Shown: positions 16,027 to 25,456 of the stretch, piece after piece | Layout: every line of letters begins with the position of its first letter | Position numbering within the stretch: position 1 is the first letter of the stretch | Assembly (NCBI RefSeq): GCF_007995155.1 | Contig: NZ_CP042593.1 | Span: 4,816,001-4,880,000, forward strand | Source of the DNA: Cytobacillus dafuensis | GTDB lineage: Bacteria > Bacillota > Bacilli > Bacillales > Cytobacillaceae | Length of the DNA stretch: 64,000 bases | Direction: 5' to 3' | Notes under the pieces: model-generated | Databases searched by the model: none | Told to the model about the DNA's origin: nothing | Seen by the model: only the letters and a program-made list of their open reading frames with translations | Translations under genes and position numbers: made by a program

Positions 16027-18855
16027 TTAAATACTTACCGCTTCTTTCGTTGGTGTTAATGCTTCATTGATGATTCTTTGTTGTTCGTTTTTGTGAATAA
16101 TTGGATCTCCCTCAGAAGGGCTGGACATTTCTGGTCGACCAGCATAGGAAACTTTAATTTGATCTGACACTAAACGTACTAACTTTGGTGCGATATAGCT
16201 CCATGCACCCATATTTTTTGGTTCTTCCTGAGTCCAGATCACTTCTTTTAGGTTTTTATATTTGCCCATTAAGGTTCTAATTTGCTCTTCTGGGAATGGA
16301 TACAATTCTTCAATTCTAATAATATCTAACCAGTTAAAGGCTTTTGAATCTGCCACATGATCTGATAATTCAACTGCAAGTCGACCTGTACAGAATACAA
16401 TTCGCTCTACTTGTTCTGGTTTGCTTCCTAGCCCTGGTTGTTCAATAACCGGTTGGAACTGACCATTTGTAAATTCCTCTAAATACGCTCCAGCAGAAGC
16501 ATTACGTAATAAGCTTTTTGGAGCCATTAAGACTAAAGGTCTTACTTCATCTGTATTTAATATCGCTGCTTGTCTTCTCAAAATATGAAAATATTGAGCT
16601 GAGGAAGACAGATTCGCAACAGTCCAGTTATTTTCAGCTGCCATTTGAAGGAAACGTTCTAATCTAGCACTAGAATGTTCAGGTCCTTGGCCTTCATAAC
16701 CGTGTGGCAATAAAATGACCATTCCTGATTTTTGACCCCATTTGGATTGACCAGCCGAAATAAATTGGTCAATGATGACTTGTGCACCGTTTGCAAAATC
16801 ACCAAATTGTGCTTCCCAAAGTACAAGCGTTTCAGGTGAAATAACATTGTAACCGTATTCGAAGCCTAGAATTGATACTTCCGAAAGTGAACTATTATGA
16901 ACAGCAAAGGATGCATTTGATGTACTAATTGCATGCAATGGGCAATATTTTTCACCCGTTTTTTCATCCGATAAAACAATGTTTCGGTGGGAGAATGTAC
17001 CTCTCTCAGAATCTTGTCCAGTTAATCGAATCGGAGTGCCATCCTTCAAGATCGTTGCAAAAGCTAACGCTTCAGCATGCGCCCAATCAATCGTTCCTTT
17101 TTTCTCAAAAACTTCTAGTCTACGACTCAATATTTTTTGCAGCTTGCCGAACACGTTGAAGCCTTTAGGCCATTCTAGAAGCTCGGCATTAATATTTGTT
17201 AAAGTTGCTTTATCGACAGTAGTATCTACTTTTGGAATTTCATGATGATGTTCCGCTTGTAATTCTGCAATCGAACGAACTTCTGAAGCTTCTTTATCAA
17301 TATTTTTATACGCCTCTGAAAACATCGTTAATACGGTTGTTTCAATTTCTTTTATTTGCTCTTCTGTCATTGATTTTTCATTTAATAGCTGCTGCTTATA
17401 AACAGCTGTAATCGTTGGATGCTTTCGGACAATGTTATAGGTTACTGGGTTTGTAGCCATTGGTTCATCCATTTCATTGTGGCCCATTCTTCTGTAACCA
17501 ATTAAATCAACTAAAACATCTTTTTTGAATGTTTGACGATATTCGAATGCTAAGCGCATGACTGCCAAGCTTGCCTCTGGAGCATCAGCATTGACATGAA
17601 AAACAGGTATACTATATCCTTTCGCCATATCACTGGAATATCTTGTTGATCTTGAATCTTCACTCTCTGTTGTAAAGCCAATGCGGTTATTCCCAATAAT
17701 ATGAATGGTTCCACCTGTTTGATAAGCTTTTATTCTTGAATAATTCAAGGTTTCTGATACAACACCTTGGCCTGGGAAAGCGGCATCTCCATGCACCAAT
17801 AGTGCAAGTGCTTTAGATACATCTTGCTTCGGATAACCTTTTTCAGAACGATCATCTTGAGCTGCTCTTGCATAACCTTCTACTACTGAACCTGCAAATT
17901 CCAGATGGCTTGGGTTATTTGCTAAGGTGACTTTAATTTTTTTATCCTGGATTTGTCTGTTCTTTACAGCCCCCATATGATATTTAACATCACCTGTACT
18001 GCCCTTTGTTTCCGAATAATCAGGATTATCGTTCACCCATGTTGAATGTTGGAACTGGGAAAACATAGCTTCATACGGTTTTTCCAATACATGTGCAAGG
18101 ACATTCAATCTACCTCTATGTGCCATCGAGATCATGACGTTTTCAATTCCATCTTCTGCTGATAAAGCGACCAATTCTTCAATGGAAGGAACAAGCGTTT
18201 CTAATCCTTCAACAGAAAAACGTTTTTGCCCAACATACGTTTTTTGAATAAATTGTTCAAATCCTTCTGCTTTATACAACTTGCTTAAAAGATCCGCTTT
18301 TTTTGCTGTTGAAAAGGATAATGCACCATCATTATTTTCAATTTTGCTTTGAAGCCATAGTCTTTCTTCTGGTTCAACATGCCCGATTTCGAAACCGATA
18401 TGGCCCGTATACACGTCCATTAAATATTGAATCGCTGCTAACCCATCCGATAATTGTCCCTTCTTCTCTGGACAAATCAGTTCTGCTGGGATTTCCCTCA
18501 CGTCTTCTTCTGTTAGACCATAGTAAGACAAAGCGAGTAAATTGGATGGAGCTTGTTTTTCTAATGGATAAATATTTGCTTCTAAATGACCATTTGTGCG
18601 AATATTTTCCGCTAGTTTCAATACATCTACAAGCTTCTTCATTTTATTCATAACGAATGTCGGTGAATATCCTTGCTGTGGTCCTTCTTCATTATTTTGG
18701 GTCATTTCTAATTGTGGTTCACCCCACGCCGCAAATAACCCTTGTAAGCTTTCGTCCACTAAATTCGTATCAGTCAAATACAGATCATACTGTTCTAACA
18801 AATAACCTAAGTTAGGTCCAAAGACATCATGCCACGAGCTAGTTTTGTTATTCAT
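16027..18855 (-). CDS. odhA: 2-oxoglutarate dehydrogenase E1
   Basis: The 942-residue protein decarboxylates 2-oxoglutarate with thiamine diphosphate. Clear features are SMAHRGRLNVLAHVL, the ThDP-Mg motif beginning GDAAFPGQGVVSET and extending through GNNRIGFTTESEDSRSTRYS, LVDLIGYRRMGHNEMDEP, and the C-terminal RIEELYPFPEEQI. The length matches Bacillus OdhA. The ATG at 18855 follows AGGGGTGT. It lies 62 bp after the DASS transporter gene and about 100 bp before odhB, in one long minus-strand transcription unit. Confidence 0.97.
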   Translation of the reverse strand: MNNKTSSWHDVFGPNLGYLLEQYDLYLTDTNLVDESLQGLFAAWGEPQLEMTQNNEEGPQQGYSPTFVMNKMKKLVDVLKLAENIRTNGHLEANIYPLEKQAPSNLLALSYYGLTEEDVREIPAELICPEKKGQLSDGLAAIQYLMDVYTGHIGFEIGHVEPEERLWLQSKIENNDGALSFSTAKKADLLSKLYKAEGFEQFIQKTYVGQKRFSVEGLETLVPSIEELVALSAEDGIENVMISMAHRGRLNVLAHVLEKPYEAMFSQFQHSTWVNDNPDYSETKGSTGDVKYHMGAVKNRQIQDKKIKVTLANNPSHLEFAGSVVEGYARAAQDDRSEKGYPKQDVSKALALLVHGDAAFPGQGVVSETLNYSRIKAYQTGGTIHIIGNNRIGFTTESEDSRSTRYSSDMAKGYSIPVFHVNADAPEASLAVMRLAFEYRQTFKKDVLVDLIGYRRMGHNEMDEPMATNPVTYNIVRKHPTITAVYKQQLLNEKSMTEEQIKEIETTVLTMFSEAYKNIDKEASEVRSIAELQAEHHHEIPKVDTTVDKATLTNINAELLEWPKGFNVFGKLQKILSRRLEVFEKKGTIDWAHAEALAFATILKDGTPIRLTGQDSERGTFSHRNIVLSDEKTGEKYCPLHAISTSNASFAVHNSSLSEVSILGFEYGYNVISPETLVLWEAQFGDFANGAQVIIDQFISAGQSKWGQKSGMVILLPHGYEGQGPEHSSARLERFLQMAAENNWTVANLSSSAQYFHILRRQAAILNTDEVRPLVLMAPKSLLRNASAGAYLEEFTNGQFQPVIEQPGLGSKPEQVERIVFCTGRLAVELSDHVADSKAFNWLDIIRIEELYPFPEEQIRTLMGKYKNLKEVIWTQEEPKNMGAWSYIAPKLVRLVSDQIKVSYAGRPEMSSPSEGDPIIHKNEQQRIINEALTPTKEAVSI

Positions 18856-18917
18856 ACTTTGACACCCCTTATAATTATGTTAACGATTTAAAAGGAAGTT
18901 TGAACTTTTCCTCTTTC

Positions 18918-20375
18918 TTAGAGCAAACCTACCCATTGCCAGTACGTTAAACTGAAAATGACAATTAAGGCATAACCTACGATAGTAATTGGAATACCTG
19001 ATTTCAAAAGGTCTTTTGTTGTAAAGGCACCTGTTCCATATGCAAGCATATTTTGTGGTGCACTTACTGGTAATAAAAATCCAAAGCTAATAGCAAATTG
19101 TTGAATTAACACAAGCCCTGGTCCATTAAAGGACGTTGGTTCCATTGATGCCACGAGTGCAATAACAATTGGAATAAAAGCTGAAGCTAAGCTTGTTGCA
19201 CTAGCAAAACCTAAATGGATTAAAATGTTAAATAAAGTTAGAATCATGATGATAAAAATAAGTGGCATACTGGTTAATCCAACAGCTTCTAATGTATTTT
19301 CTGACAACCATGATGCACCTTGAGTTTGTAATAATACAGTTCCTAACGAAATTCCGATTGCAAATACGATAATCGTTCCCCACGGAATTTTACTTTCAAC
19401 TTCTTTCCAAGAAAAAATTCCAATACCAGGGAAAAGCATATAAGCAACTGCCGCAATGGTAACAGTAGTAGAATCAAATGGATGTAGGATTCCTTCTGTT
19501 GCCCAAAGGACTAATAGTACGAGTGAAATAATGATTAATCGTAATTCTTTTGTTGAAATCTTACCTAATTCCTTTAATTGAGCACTGATAATTTCTTTTC
19601 CGCCTTCTAATTCTCCAATTTCAGGCTTAATGAGCTTGTTCATAATAAAGAATAAGAAAATGGACATGATGATGGACCAAGGTGCTGCGTATATAAACCA
19701 TTGTCCCCATGTAATATTAGAACCAAATGCTTGTTCCATAAAACCTAAGCCAACCATGTTTTGCGCAGCTGCCGTTTTAATACCAATGTTCCAGATAGAA
19801 ATGGATTGAACGGCTGTTATGATAAGTAAAGCTGCCAATCTACTTGTTTTTGGAAGACTGAAAGCTGCTACAATTCCCATTAGAATCGGAATGATTGTTC
19901 CTGCACGTGCTGTTGCACTTGGTACGAACAAAGCAAGAATGATACTAACTAAAATTGTTCCAAAAACTAAACTGCTCGTTTTTGTCCCTACTTTTGACAT
20001 AATGAATAGGGCCAGACGTTTATGCAAACCTGTTATTTCCATGGCTGCAGCGATGAATAATGCTCCTGCCACAAGTCCGACAGCCGAAGAGCTAAATCCG
20101 CCAAACGCTAGTTTTAATGCACCTTGACTAGTATAAGTGACGGATGGATCCTCGATCGTTGGTGAAAGTCCTATACAAACCGTAATGAGTACAACGATAA
20201 TGGCAGCACTTACTGGGTACGACACCGCTTCAGTCACCCAAAGAATGACTGCTAAAGCTAAAATTGCTAGTGCCCTTTGTCCTGCAATCGGAAGACTTTC
20301 AGGATTTGGAAGCAATATGATAATAAAAAATACTGCAAATGCGAGGCAAATAGATATCAATTTTTTCTTTTCCAA
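18918..20375 (-). CDS. DASS (SLC13) family anion/dicarboxylate transporter
   Basis: The 485-residue protein has about 12 hydrophobic segments and family landmarks such as ILWVTEAVSYPVSAAIIVVL near residues 43-62, SATARAGTIIPILMG (the SNT/SAT-type substrate loop) and, in the second half, SASATSLASAFIPIV-like repeats with LLPVSAPQNMLAYGTG. DASS proteins import succinate, malate, fumarate, 2-oxoglutarate or citrate, usually with sodium. It starts with TTG behind GGAGGGG. Its place directly ahead of odhAB-sucCD points to 2-oxoglutarate or a C4-dicarboxylate as substrate. A cre-like site lies about 55 bp upstream. Confidence 0.92.
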   Translation of the reverse strand: MEKKKLISICLAFAVFFIIILLPNPESLPIAGQRALAILALAVILWVTEAVSYPVSAAIIVVLITVCIGLSPTIEDPSVTYTSQGALKLAFGGFSSSAVGLVAGALFIAAAMEITGLHKRLALFIMSKVGTKTSSLVFGTILVSIILALFVPSATARAGTIIPILMGIVAAFSLPKTSRLAALLIITAVQSISIWNIGIKTAAAQNMVGLGFMEQAFGSNITWGQWFIYAAPWSIIMSIFLFFIMNKLIKPEIGELEGGKEIISAQLKELGKISTKELRLIIISLVLLVLWATEGILHPFDSTTVTIAAVAYMLFPGIGIFSWKEVESKIPWGTIIVFAIGISLGTVLLQTQGASWLSENTLEAVGLTSMPLIFIIMILTLFNILIHLGFASATSLASAFIPIVIALVASMEPTSFNGPGLVLIQQFAISFGFLLPVSAPQNMLAYGTGAFTTKDLLKSGIPITIVGYALIVIFSLTYWQWVGLL

Positions 20376-20427
20376 CTTATTCCCCTCCTTTTTTACTTAC
20401 AATACTATTGTAAAATAAAAGAAAACG

Positions 20428-20443
20428 ATGAAAGCGTTTTACA
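20428..20443 (-). promoter_or_regulatory. cre-like catabolite control site
   Basis: ATGAAAGCGTTTTACA matches the CcpA-box consensus WTGNAARCGNWWWCAW with a single mismatch. It lies just upstream of the transporter-odhAB-sucCD unit, where carbon catabolite repression would be expected. Confidence 0.5.
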
Positions 20444-20540
20444 AAGTTACATATCACTTTCATAAGTTACAGAAGTCATAAATAGTTCATCTTAGACACA
20501 TTTGCTTATGCCAACGAACGATTTATCGTAGATTAACTAA

Positions 20541-20635
20541 CAATCAGTGGGGGATGAGTGCAGACTAAGTACGCGACGTCGTGTCGCAACATCTGCACTA
20601 GCACATCCTGTACGTCGGAAAACCCCCACTGATTG
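20541..20635. repeat. Nested palindromic intergenic element after lpd
   Basis: CAATCAGTGGGGG and CCCCCACTGATTG form the outer arms. AGTGCAGA/TCTGCACT (20557-20564 and 20592-20599) and GCGAC/GTCGC lie inside. The right part contains CATCCTGTACGTCG, almost identical to a module inserted in repeat copy R1 near 5385. It sits five bases past the CDS limit of lpd, so it may also serve as its terminator, though the T run is poor. Confidence 0.85.
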
Positions 20636-20647
20636 AGTTTCAATTTA

Positions 20648-22054
20648 TCATTTTACAATGTGGATAGGGTGTCCAAGCTCGACTTCTGCTGTTTCCATTA
20701 CAATTTCCCCTAGAGTTGGGTGGGCATGAATGGTTAAGGCCAAATCTTCAGCTGTTAATCCTGCTTCAATCGCTAATGAAAGCTCAGCAATCATATCTGA
20801 AGCACTCGGTCCAATAATTTGTCCTCCAATGACAACTCCATTATCTTGTCGTGTAATCAGTTTAACGAAGCCTTCTGTTTGGTTGAGGGCAATCGCTCTT
20901 CCATTAACTGCAAATGGGAATTTCGCACTCTTAGCATCAATTCCTTTTTCTTTCGCACTCTCTTCCGTAAGACCGACAACCGCTATTTCTGGTTCTGAGA
21001 ATACAACAGCTGGTATACAAGTATAATCCACAACTGCCTTTTCTCCCGCAATCGCTTCAGCAGCCACTTTCCCTTCATAGGAAGCTTTGTGGGCAAGCTG
21101 CGGTCCAGCTACAATGTCCCCGATTGCATAAACATTTTGTACGGAAGTTCTGCATTGCTTGTCCGTTTTTATGATTCCTTTAAGATCGATTTCTACACCA
21201 ATTTCTTGTAAACCGATTTGATCTGTATTCGGTTTTCTTCCAACGCTCACAAGTAGATAATCTGCTTGCAATGTTTTTTCTTCTCCATTTATTTCAAACG
21301 TAACCTCTACTGCTTGATCTGCCTCTTTCGCACCTTTTACGAAAGCTTTTGTAAAGATCTCAACACCTTTTTTCTTCATGTTACGCTTCACAATAGAAGT
21401 AATCTGACTATCCATTCCACCCAGTAGATCACTCTGTCCCTCTAAAATTGTTACTTTTGTACCGAAATTAGCATAGACTCCAGCTAGTTCGATTCCAATT
21501 ACGCCTCCGCCAACAACGACTAAACTCTTCGGAATTTCCTTTAAATTTAATGCACCTGTCGAATCAATGATTCTATTAGAAAATTTCATAGTTGGCAGTT
21601 CGACTGGACGTGATCCTGTTGCCACAATCGCATGTTTAAAACGAATTGTTTTTTCTCCTTCACTGCTGCTAATCTTCACTGTATTCGCATCAGCAAAAGT
21701 AGCCGTACCTTTCTCGATTTCAACTTTATTTCCTTTTAAAAGCGTTCCGACTCCACCTGTTAACTTTTTGACAACACCATCTTTGAAAGCTTGGACCTTT
21801 GAAAAGTCTACCTCGACCTTATGAACTGAAATACCAAATGCATCTAGATTTTGAGCTTGATGAAAGTGATGGCTAGCTGTAATCAATGCTTTTGATGGAA
21901 TACAGCCTACATTTAAACAAACCCCTCCAAGGTTCTCTTTTTCAACAATCGTAACTTTTTGTCCCAGCTGTGCAGCACGAATCGCTGCCACATATCCTCC
22001 TGGACCAGCCCCAATTACAATTGTGTCTGTTGAATGAAGTTCATTTGTGTTCAT
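20648..22054 (-). CDS. lpdA: Dihydrolipoyl dehydrogenase (E3)
   Basis: The 468-residue flavoprotein reoxidises the lipoyl groups of 2-oxo-acid dehydrogenase complexes. It shows the FAD motif [19 protein letters not shown] (about 13-31), the redox disulfide in [15 protein letters not shown] (about 42-56), the NAD motif [19 protein letters not shown] and the C-terminal His-Glu pair in HAHPTLGEI. The site GGAGGATGAAAT precedes the ATG. It heads the odh/suc block but is separated from the transporter gene by about 270 bp holding the palindromic element and a cre-like site. Confidence 0.96.
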   Translation of the reverse strand: MNTNELHSTDTIVIGAGPGGYVAAIRAAQLGQKVTIVEKENLGGVCLNVGCIPSKALITASHHFHQAQNLDAFGISVHKVEVDFSKVQAFKDGVVKKLTGGVGTLLKGNKVEIEKGTATFADANTVKISSSEGEKTIRFKHAIVATGSRPVELPTMKFSNRIIDSTGALNLKEIPKSLVVVGGGVIGIELAGVYANFGTKVTILEGQSDLLGGMDSQITSIVKRNMKKKGVEIFTKAFVKGAKEADQAVEVTFEINGEEKTLQADYLLVSVGRKPNTDQIGLQEIGVEIDLKGIIKTDKQCRTSVQNVYAIGDIVAGPQLAHKASYEGKVAAEAIAGEKAVVDYTCIPAVVFSEPEIAVVGLTEESAKEKGIDAKSAKFPFAVNGRAIALNQTEGFVKLITRQDNGVVIGGQIIGPSASDMIAELSLAIEAGLTAEDLALTIHAHPTLGEIVMETAEVELGHPIHIVK

Positions 22055-22448
22055 ATTTCATCCTCCTAATACATTTATTTTGTTCACAAGAGCGGTCTAT
22101 AATGAAACGCTTTCAAATCATTAGTAAAATATCATTCATGTGAACAAATAATAGAATCCTATTTCCGTTCTAAATGTAAATAAAATATTCTAGCATTTCT
22201 AGAATACGTAAATAAAGAAAGTGATTTGTAATTATCGAAAGGAAGCATACGTTTTCCTATCACGATGAAGTCACATATACTTTGCTCAACATTTCACTTA
22301 CTTTAATTACATAAATTATGTTAATTACATTTTATTTTTGTTTAAGACAAATTAACTTATGATGGATTTGTAAGAAACAGCCGGCTTAAAATTTTTTATA
22401 GGTATTTGTGAAAAAGTTCACAAATGAATCGATTTGGAGGAAAAATCC
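22055..22448. promoter_or_regulatory. Divergent promoter region between lpd and the AEC permease
   Basis: This 394-bp AT-rich gap holds no gene that I can support. TGAAACGCTTTCA at 22103-22115 is a perfect-looking palindrome that resembles a cre box shortened by one base. Targets for the DcuR-type regulator encoded at 24728 might also lie here, but I cannot point to a site. The permease site GGAGG is at 22436-22440. Confidence 0.45.
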
Positions 22449-23507
22449 ATGAATATGTTTGAAATTATTCAGACAACGCTTACTGACAAGAATATTCAAA
22501 GTGCCATTACTTCAACAATCTTTATTATTCTACTAGGCTTCTTTTGTCGTAAAAAAGGCATTTTTAATGATCAGATTGGAAAAATGCTATCAAAGGTCGT
22601 ATTAACCGTTGCATTACCTGCTATGGCCTTCACATCCTTTTTGATGGATATTGATCAAAAAACTTTATCTGAAGGAATGAACATTTTAATTTGGGGACTA
22701 CTTATTTACATTATTTTAATTTTTGTATCTAAACCTATGTATCTTAAATATAAAGGGGACAAGCAAGATACCTTGCGTGTTTTAACCATTTTTGGTTCAA
22801 CAACCTTCTTTGGTATTCCTATTGTAGGTGCTATATACGGACCTGAGGGTGTTCTGTACGCGTCCATTTTTAATATTGGATATCGAATTTTTCTATATTC
22901 CTATGGTTATATCAAAATGAGTGGACTAAAAATGGAAGCAAAAAATATAAAAGAAATGTTTTTAAATCCTATTGTCATTGCTACCTTTCTAGGACTATTC
23001 ATTTGGATGTTCCAAGGCTATCTGCCTCAAGTGGCCGTTGCAGCTGCTGATGGAACAATATCCAATTTTGGATTTTTACGAATCGACCAGACTGCCGTTT
23101 GGTTATATAAACCTATGACTTATTTATCTGGACTCGCTTCACCACTTGCTTGGCTTTCTATCGGAGCAACACTCGGTGCTGTCAATTTCAAAACAGCTAT
23201 AACAGATCGTACATCTTTATTCTACAGTGTAAACAAAATTGTATTCGTTCCTATTATCAATATTGTTATTCTCGCGATTCTATCACTAACAGGAATTCTG
23301 CCGATGAGTGCTGTTAGCTTAGGGGTTATTGTCATTATGATGGCGACACCAACTGCTACTGTAGCAGCTGCCTATGCAATTAGTTTTGATAAGGATGCAC
23401 TTCTTGCTTCTAATGCGTCTTTGCTTTCAACGATCACTGCCGTTGTGATGATTCCAATATGGATTGTCGCCATTAATTTAATTAGTAGTACAGGAATATT
23501 TGGATAA
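22449..23507 (+). CDS. AEC family (auxin efflux carrier-like) permease, malate-type
   Basis: The 352-residue protein has ten hydrophobic segments in two five-helix halves. The first half has LLGFFCRKKGIFNDQIGKMLSKVVLTVALPAMAF in character, and the second ends with MATPTATVAAAYA, typical of the AEC/MleP malate permeases. I placed the start at ATG 22449 because GGAGG is eight bases upstream; an earlier in-frame TTG overlaps that site. With the 2-hydroxyacid dehydrogenase, the DcuSR-type pair and the DASS/odh block around it, uptake of malate, lactate or a related acid is likely. Confidence 0.88.
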   Translation: MNMFEIIQTTLTDKNIQSAITSTIFIILLGFFCRKKGIFNDQIGKMLSKVVLTVALPAMAFTSFLMDIDQKTLSEGMNILIWGLLIYIILIFVSKPMYLKYKGDKQDTLRVLTIFGSTTFFGIPIVGAIYGPEGVLYASIFNIGYRIFLYSYGYIKMSGLKMEAKNIKEMFLNPIVIATFLGLFIWMFQGYLPQVAVAAADGTISNFGFLRIDQTAVWLYKPMTYLSGLASPLAWLSIGATLGAVNFKTAITDRTSLFYSVNKIVFVPIINIVILAILSLTGILPMSAVSLGVIVIMMATPTATVAAAYAISFDKDALLASNASLLSTITAVVMIPIWIVAINLISSTGIFG

Positions 23508-23525
23508 ATCTATATTAAACTTCCC

Positions 23526-23580
23526 TGTTGATTTCCGCTGCAGGCACTAAGCGATCGCGGGCGGCCCGCTCCAATCAACA
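23526..23580. repeat. Short GC-rich intergenic repeat element
   Basis: TGTTGATT and AATCAACA bracket a 55-bp segment with TTCCGCTGCAGGCACT and GCGGGCGGCCCGC, far more GC-rich than its surroundings. Sequences of this kind (TTGATTTCCGCT..GCGGGCGG) recur between genes in Bacillaceae; that comparison is from memory. Confidence 0.65.
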
Positions 23581-23640
23581 ACAAAATAGCATTATCAACA
23601 CTGAGCTTTAACACAGTATATAACAAAGGAGAAATGGATC

Positions 23641-24675
23641 ATGACATTAAAAGTAGCTTGTTACGGAGTTAGGGAAAATGAGGTACCGTTTTTTAATCAA
23701 TTAAATAAGTATCATTTTGAGCTAGTCTTGATTGAAGATTTACTTAGACATGACAATATAGATACTGCTATCGGGATGGATGCTGTTTTATTAAGAGGAA
23801 ATTGCATAGCAGATGAGGAAAACATTCTAAAATTAAAAGAATACGGTGTAAAATATTTGTTCACACGTACGGTTGGCTATAATCATATTGATTTGCAAGC
23901 AGCAGCAGATTACGACATGTATGTTGCAAGGGTTCCTTCTTACTCTCCAAATGCCATTGCAGAGCTATCATTAACTCTTGCCATGTCATTATTAAGACAT
24001 ACTACCTATACGACAACAAAAACAGCGAATAAAGATTTCACAGTAGATAAAGCTATGTTTAGCAAGGAAATCAGAAACTGTAAAGTTGGTATTATTGGAA
24101 CTGGTAAAATTGGGTTAACGGAAGCGAAACTTTTTAAAGGACTTGGTGCTGAAGTTCTTGGATATGATTTATTCCAAAGCGATGCAGCGAAACAAACGGT
24201 TACCTTTATGGATTTGGACGATTTATTAAAAGAAAGTGATATCGTAAGTATTCATGTACCTTATATTCCGGGAGAAAATGAAAAGATGGTCAATGCTGAA
24301 TTCATTTCAAAAATGAAGGATGGAGCCATTCTCATTAACACTGCTCGGGGTGAACTTCAAGATAATGAAGCCATTCTGAAAGCCATTCAATCTCGTAAAC
24401 TAGAAGGCTTTGCAACAGATGTATTTGCGAATGAAGAAAAAATATTCTTCCAAAAATTTGACAATACAACAAAAAGCTTAGATCCAACTGTACAGGCACT
24501 GCTGGAATTATACCCTCGTGTCCTAGTGACACCTCATATGGGATCGAATACAGATGAAGCACTTACCAATATGATTGAAACAAGCTTTGAAAACCTACAT
24601 GATATTATCACAAAAGGGCACACAGCCAATGCTGTCCCTTTACCAAAAAAACGAGATCTTGTTACTAAGGGCTGA
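23641..24675 (+). CDS. D-2-hydroxyacid dehydrogenase (D-lactate dehydrogenase type)
   Basis: The 344-residue protein resembles the LdhA/VanH branch: substrate residues in TRTVGYNHIDL (about 79-89), the NAD motif VGIIGTGKIGLTEAKLF (about 148-164), catalytic Arg in NTARGELQD, acidic partner in ATDVFANEE and catalytic His in VTPHMGSNTDEAL. Such enzymes reduce pyruvate or other 2-oxo acids to D-2-hydroxy acids. An AAAGGAG site precedes the ATG. It follows the AEC permease by 133 bp and is ended by a strong terminator, so it is likely part of the same dicarboxylate/hydroxyacid regulon. Confidence 0.9.
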   Translation: MTLKVACYGVRENEVPFFNQLNKYHFELVLIEDLLRHDNIDTAIGMDAVLLRGNCIADEENILKLKEYGVKYLFTRTVGYNHIDLQAAADYDMYVARVPSYSPNAIAELSLTLAMSLLRHTTYTTTKTANKDFTVDKAMFSKEIRNCKVGIIGTGKIGLTEAKLFKGLGAEVLGYDLFQSDAAKQTVTFMDLDDLLKESDIVSIHVPYIPGENEKMVNAEFISKMKDGAILINTARGELQDNEAILKAIQSRKLEGFATDVFANEEKIFFQKFDNTTKSLDPTVQALLELYPRVLVTPHMGSNTDEALTNMIETSFENLHDIITKGHTANAVPLPKKRDLVTKG

Positions 24676-24689
24676 TTACTATTTCCATG

Positions 24690-24725
24690 AAAAAGGGTCA
24701 AACTGTATTAAGTTTGACCCTTTTT
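24690..24725. terminator. Bidirectional terminator
   Basis: AAAAAGGGTCAAACT and AGTTTGACCCTTTTT form a perfect 15-bp stem with a six-base loop between two convergent genes. Confidence 0.93.
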
Positions 24726-24727
24726 AA

Positions 24728-25456
24728 TTATTTAAAAGACATGATTAAATGCTCTTTCTCAGGAACGATATGAAATACCATAATCGGTCGTCCAACTGCT
24801 AAATACTTTAATTCTTCACTTAAATAACCAATCTCATTTAAATACTGCAAGTACTTTTTGGTTGAAATACGTGATAAATCAACGGTTTTCGCAATATCCT
24901 CTGTTGAAAAATACCCCTTTTGATCCACTACCACATGAAGAATTTTTTTTAAGGTTAGTTTTGATAATCCTTTAGGCAATGTTGAATGCAATTCATTTCC
25001 GGCAGGATGTAAACATGAAGGACCTCTCTCTTTTATTAATATTTGATCTAACGTATCCTGATCCGTTTTTTCTAACTTAGTAGTTAGTGAGTGGTATTGG
25101 AGAAAATTCTCTATGGCTAGTTCAAATCTTTCATATGAAAAGGGTTTAATTAAGAAATCAATCACACCATACTCTAGCGCTTTCTTAATGGTTGGTATGT
25201 CGTGAGCGGCTGTAATCATAATAATGGGTATTGAAAGCTGTTTTTGACGTACTGATTGTAAAAAATCAATCCCCGTTTCTCCTGGTAAATAGACATCCAG
25301 TAAGATTAAATCAGGAATATCCTCATTAATGACATTCCATAGCTCCCCAATACTGCCGACAGTAGCCACAATATGAAATCCTTCAAACCGCTCAATAAAT
25401 TGCTGATTGATCATTGCAACCATAGGGTCATCTTCAACTATGATAACTTTAATCAT
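24728..25456 (-). CDS. CitB/DcuR-type response regulator
   Basis: The 242-residue protein has a receiver domain (EDDPMVAMINQQF at the start, phospho-Asp in LILLDVYLPG near 54, Lys in FLIKPFSYERF near 104) and a C-terminal helix-turn-helix (STEDIAKTVDLSRISTKKYLQYLNEIGYL). This is the layout of the DcuR/CitT/MalR regulators of C4-dicarboxylate and citrate transport. Its start overlaps the sensor kinase stop by eight bases. The neighbouring permease is the most likely target. Confidence 0.93.
   Translation of the reverse strand: MIKVIIVEDDPMVAMINQQFIERFEGFHIVATVGSIGELWNVINEDIPDLILLDVYLPGETGIDFLQSVRQKQLSIPIIMITAAHDIPTIKKALEYGVIDFLIKPFSYERFELAIENFLQYHSLTTKLEKTDQDTLDQILIKERGPSCLHPAGNELHSTLPKGLSKLTLKKILHVVVDQKGYFSTEDIAKTVDLSRISTKKYLQYLNEIGYLSEELKYLAVGRPIMVFHIVPEKEHLIMSFK

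Noticed and set aside
22103..22115. TGAAACGCTTTCA as a certain cre site
   Set aside because: It is one base shorter than the CcpA consensus, so I mention it only as a weak candidate.
22345..22375. AACTTATGATGGATTTG as a further att copy
   Set aside because: Only the first ten or so bases agree with the rlmH end; the GGTTCTCC part is absent and the site is outside the accessory region.
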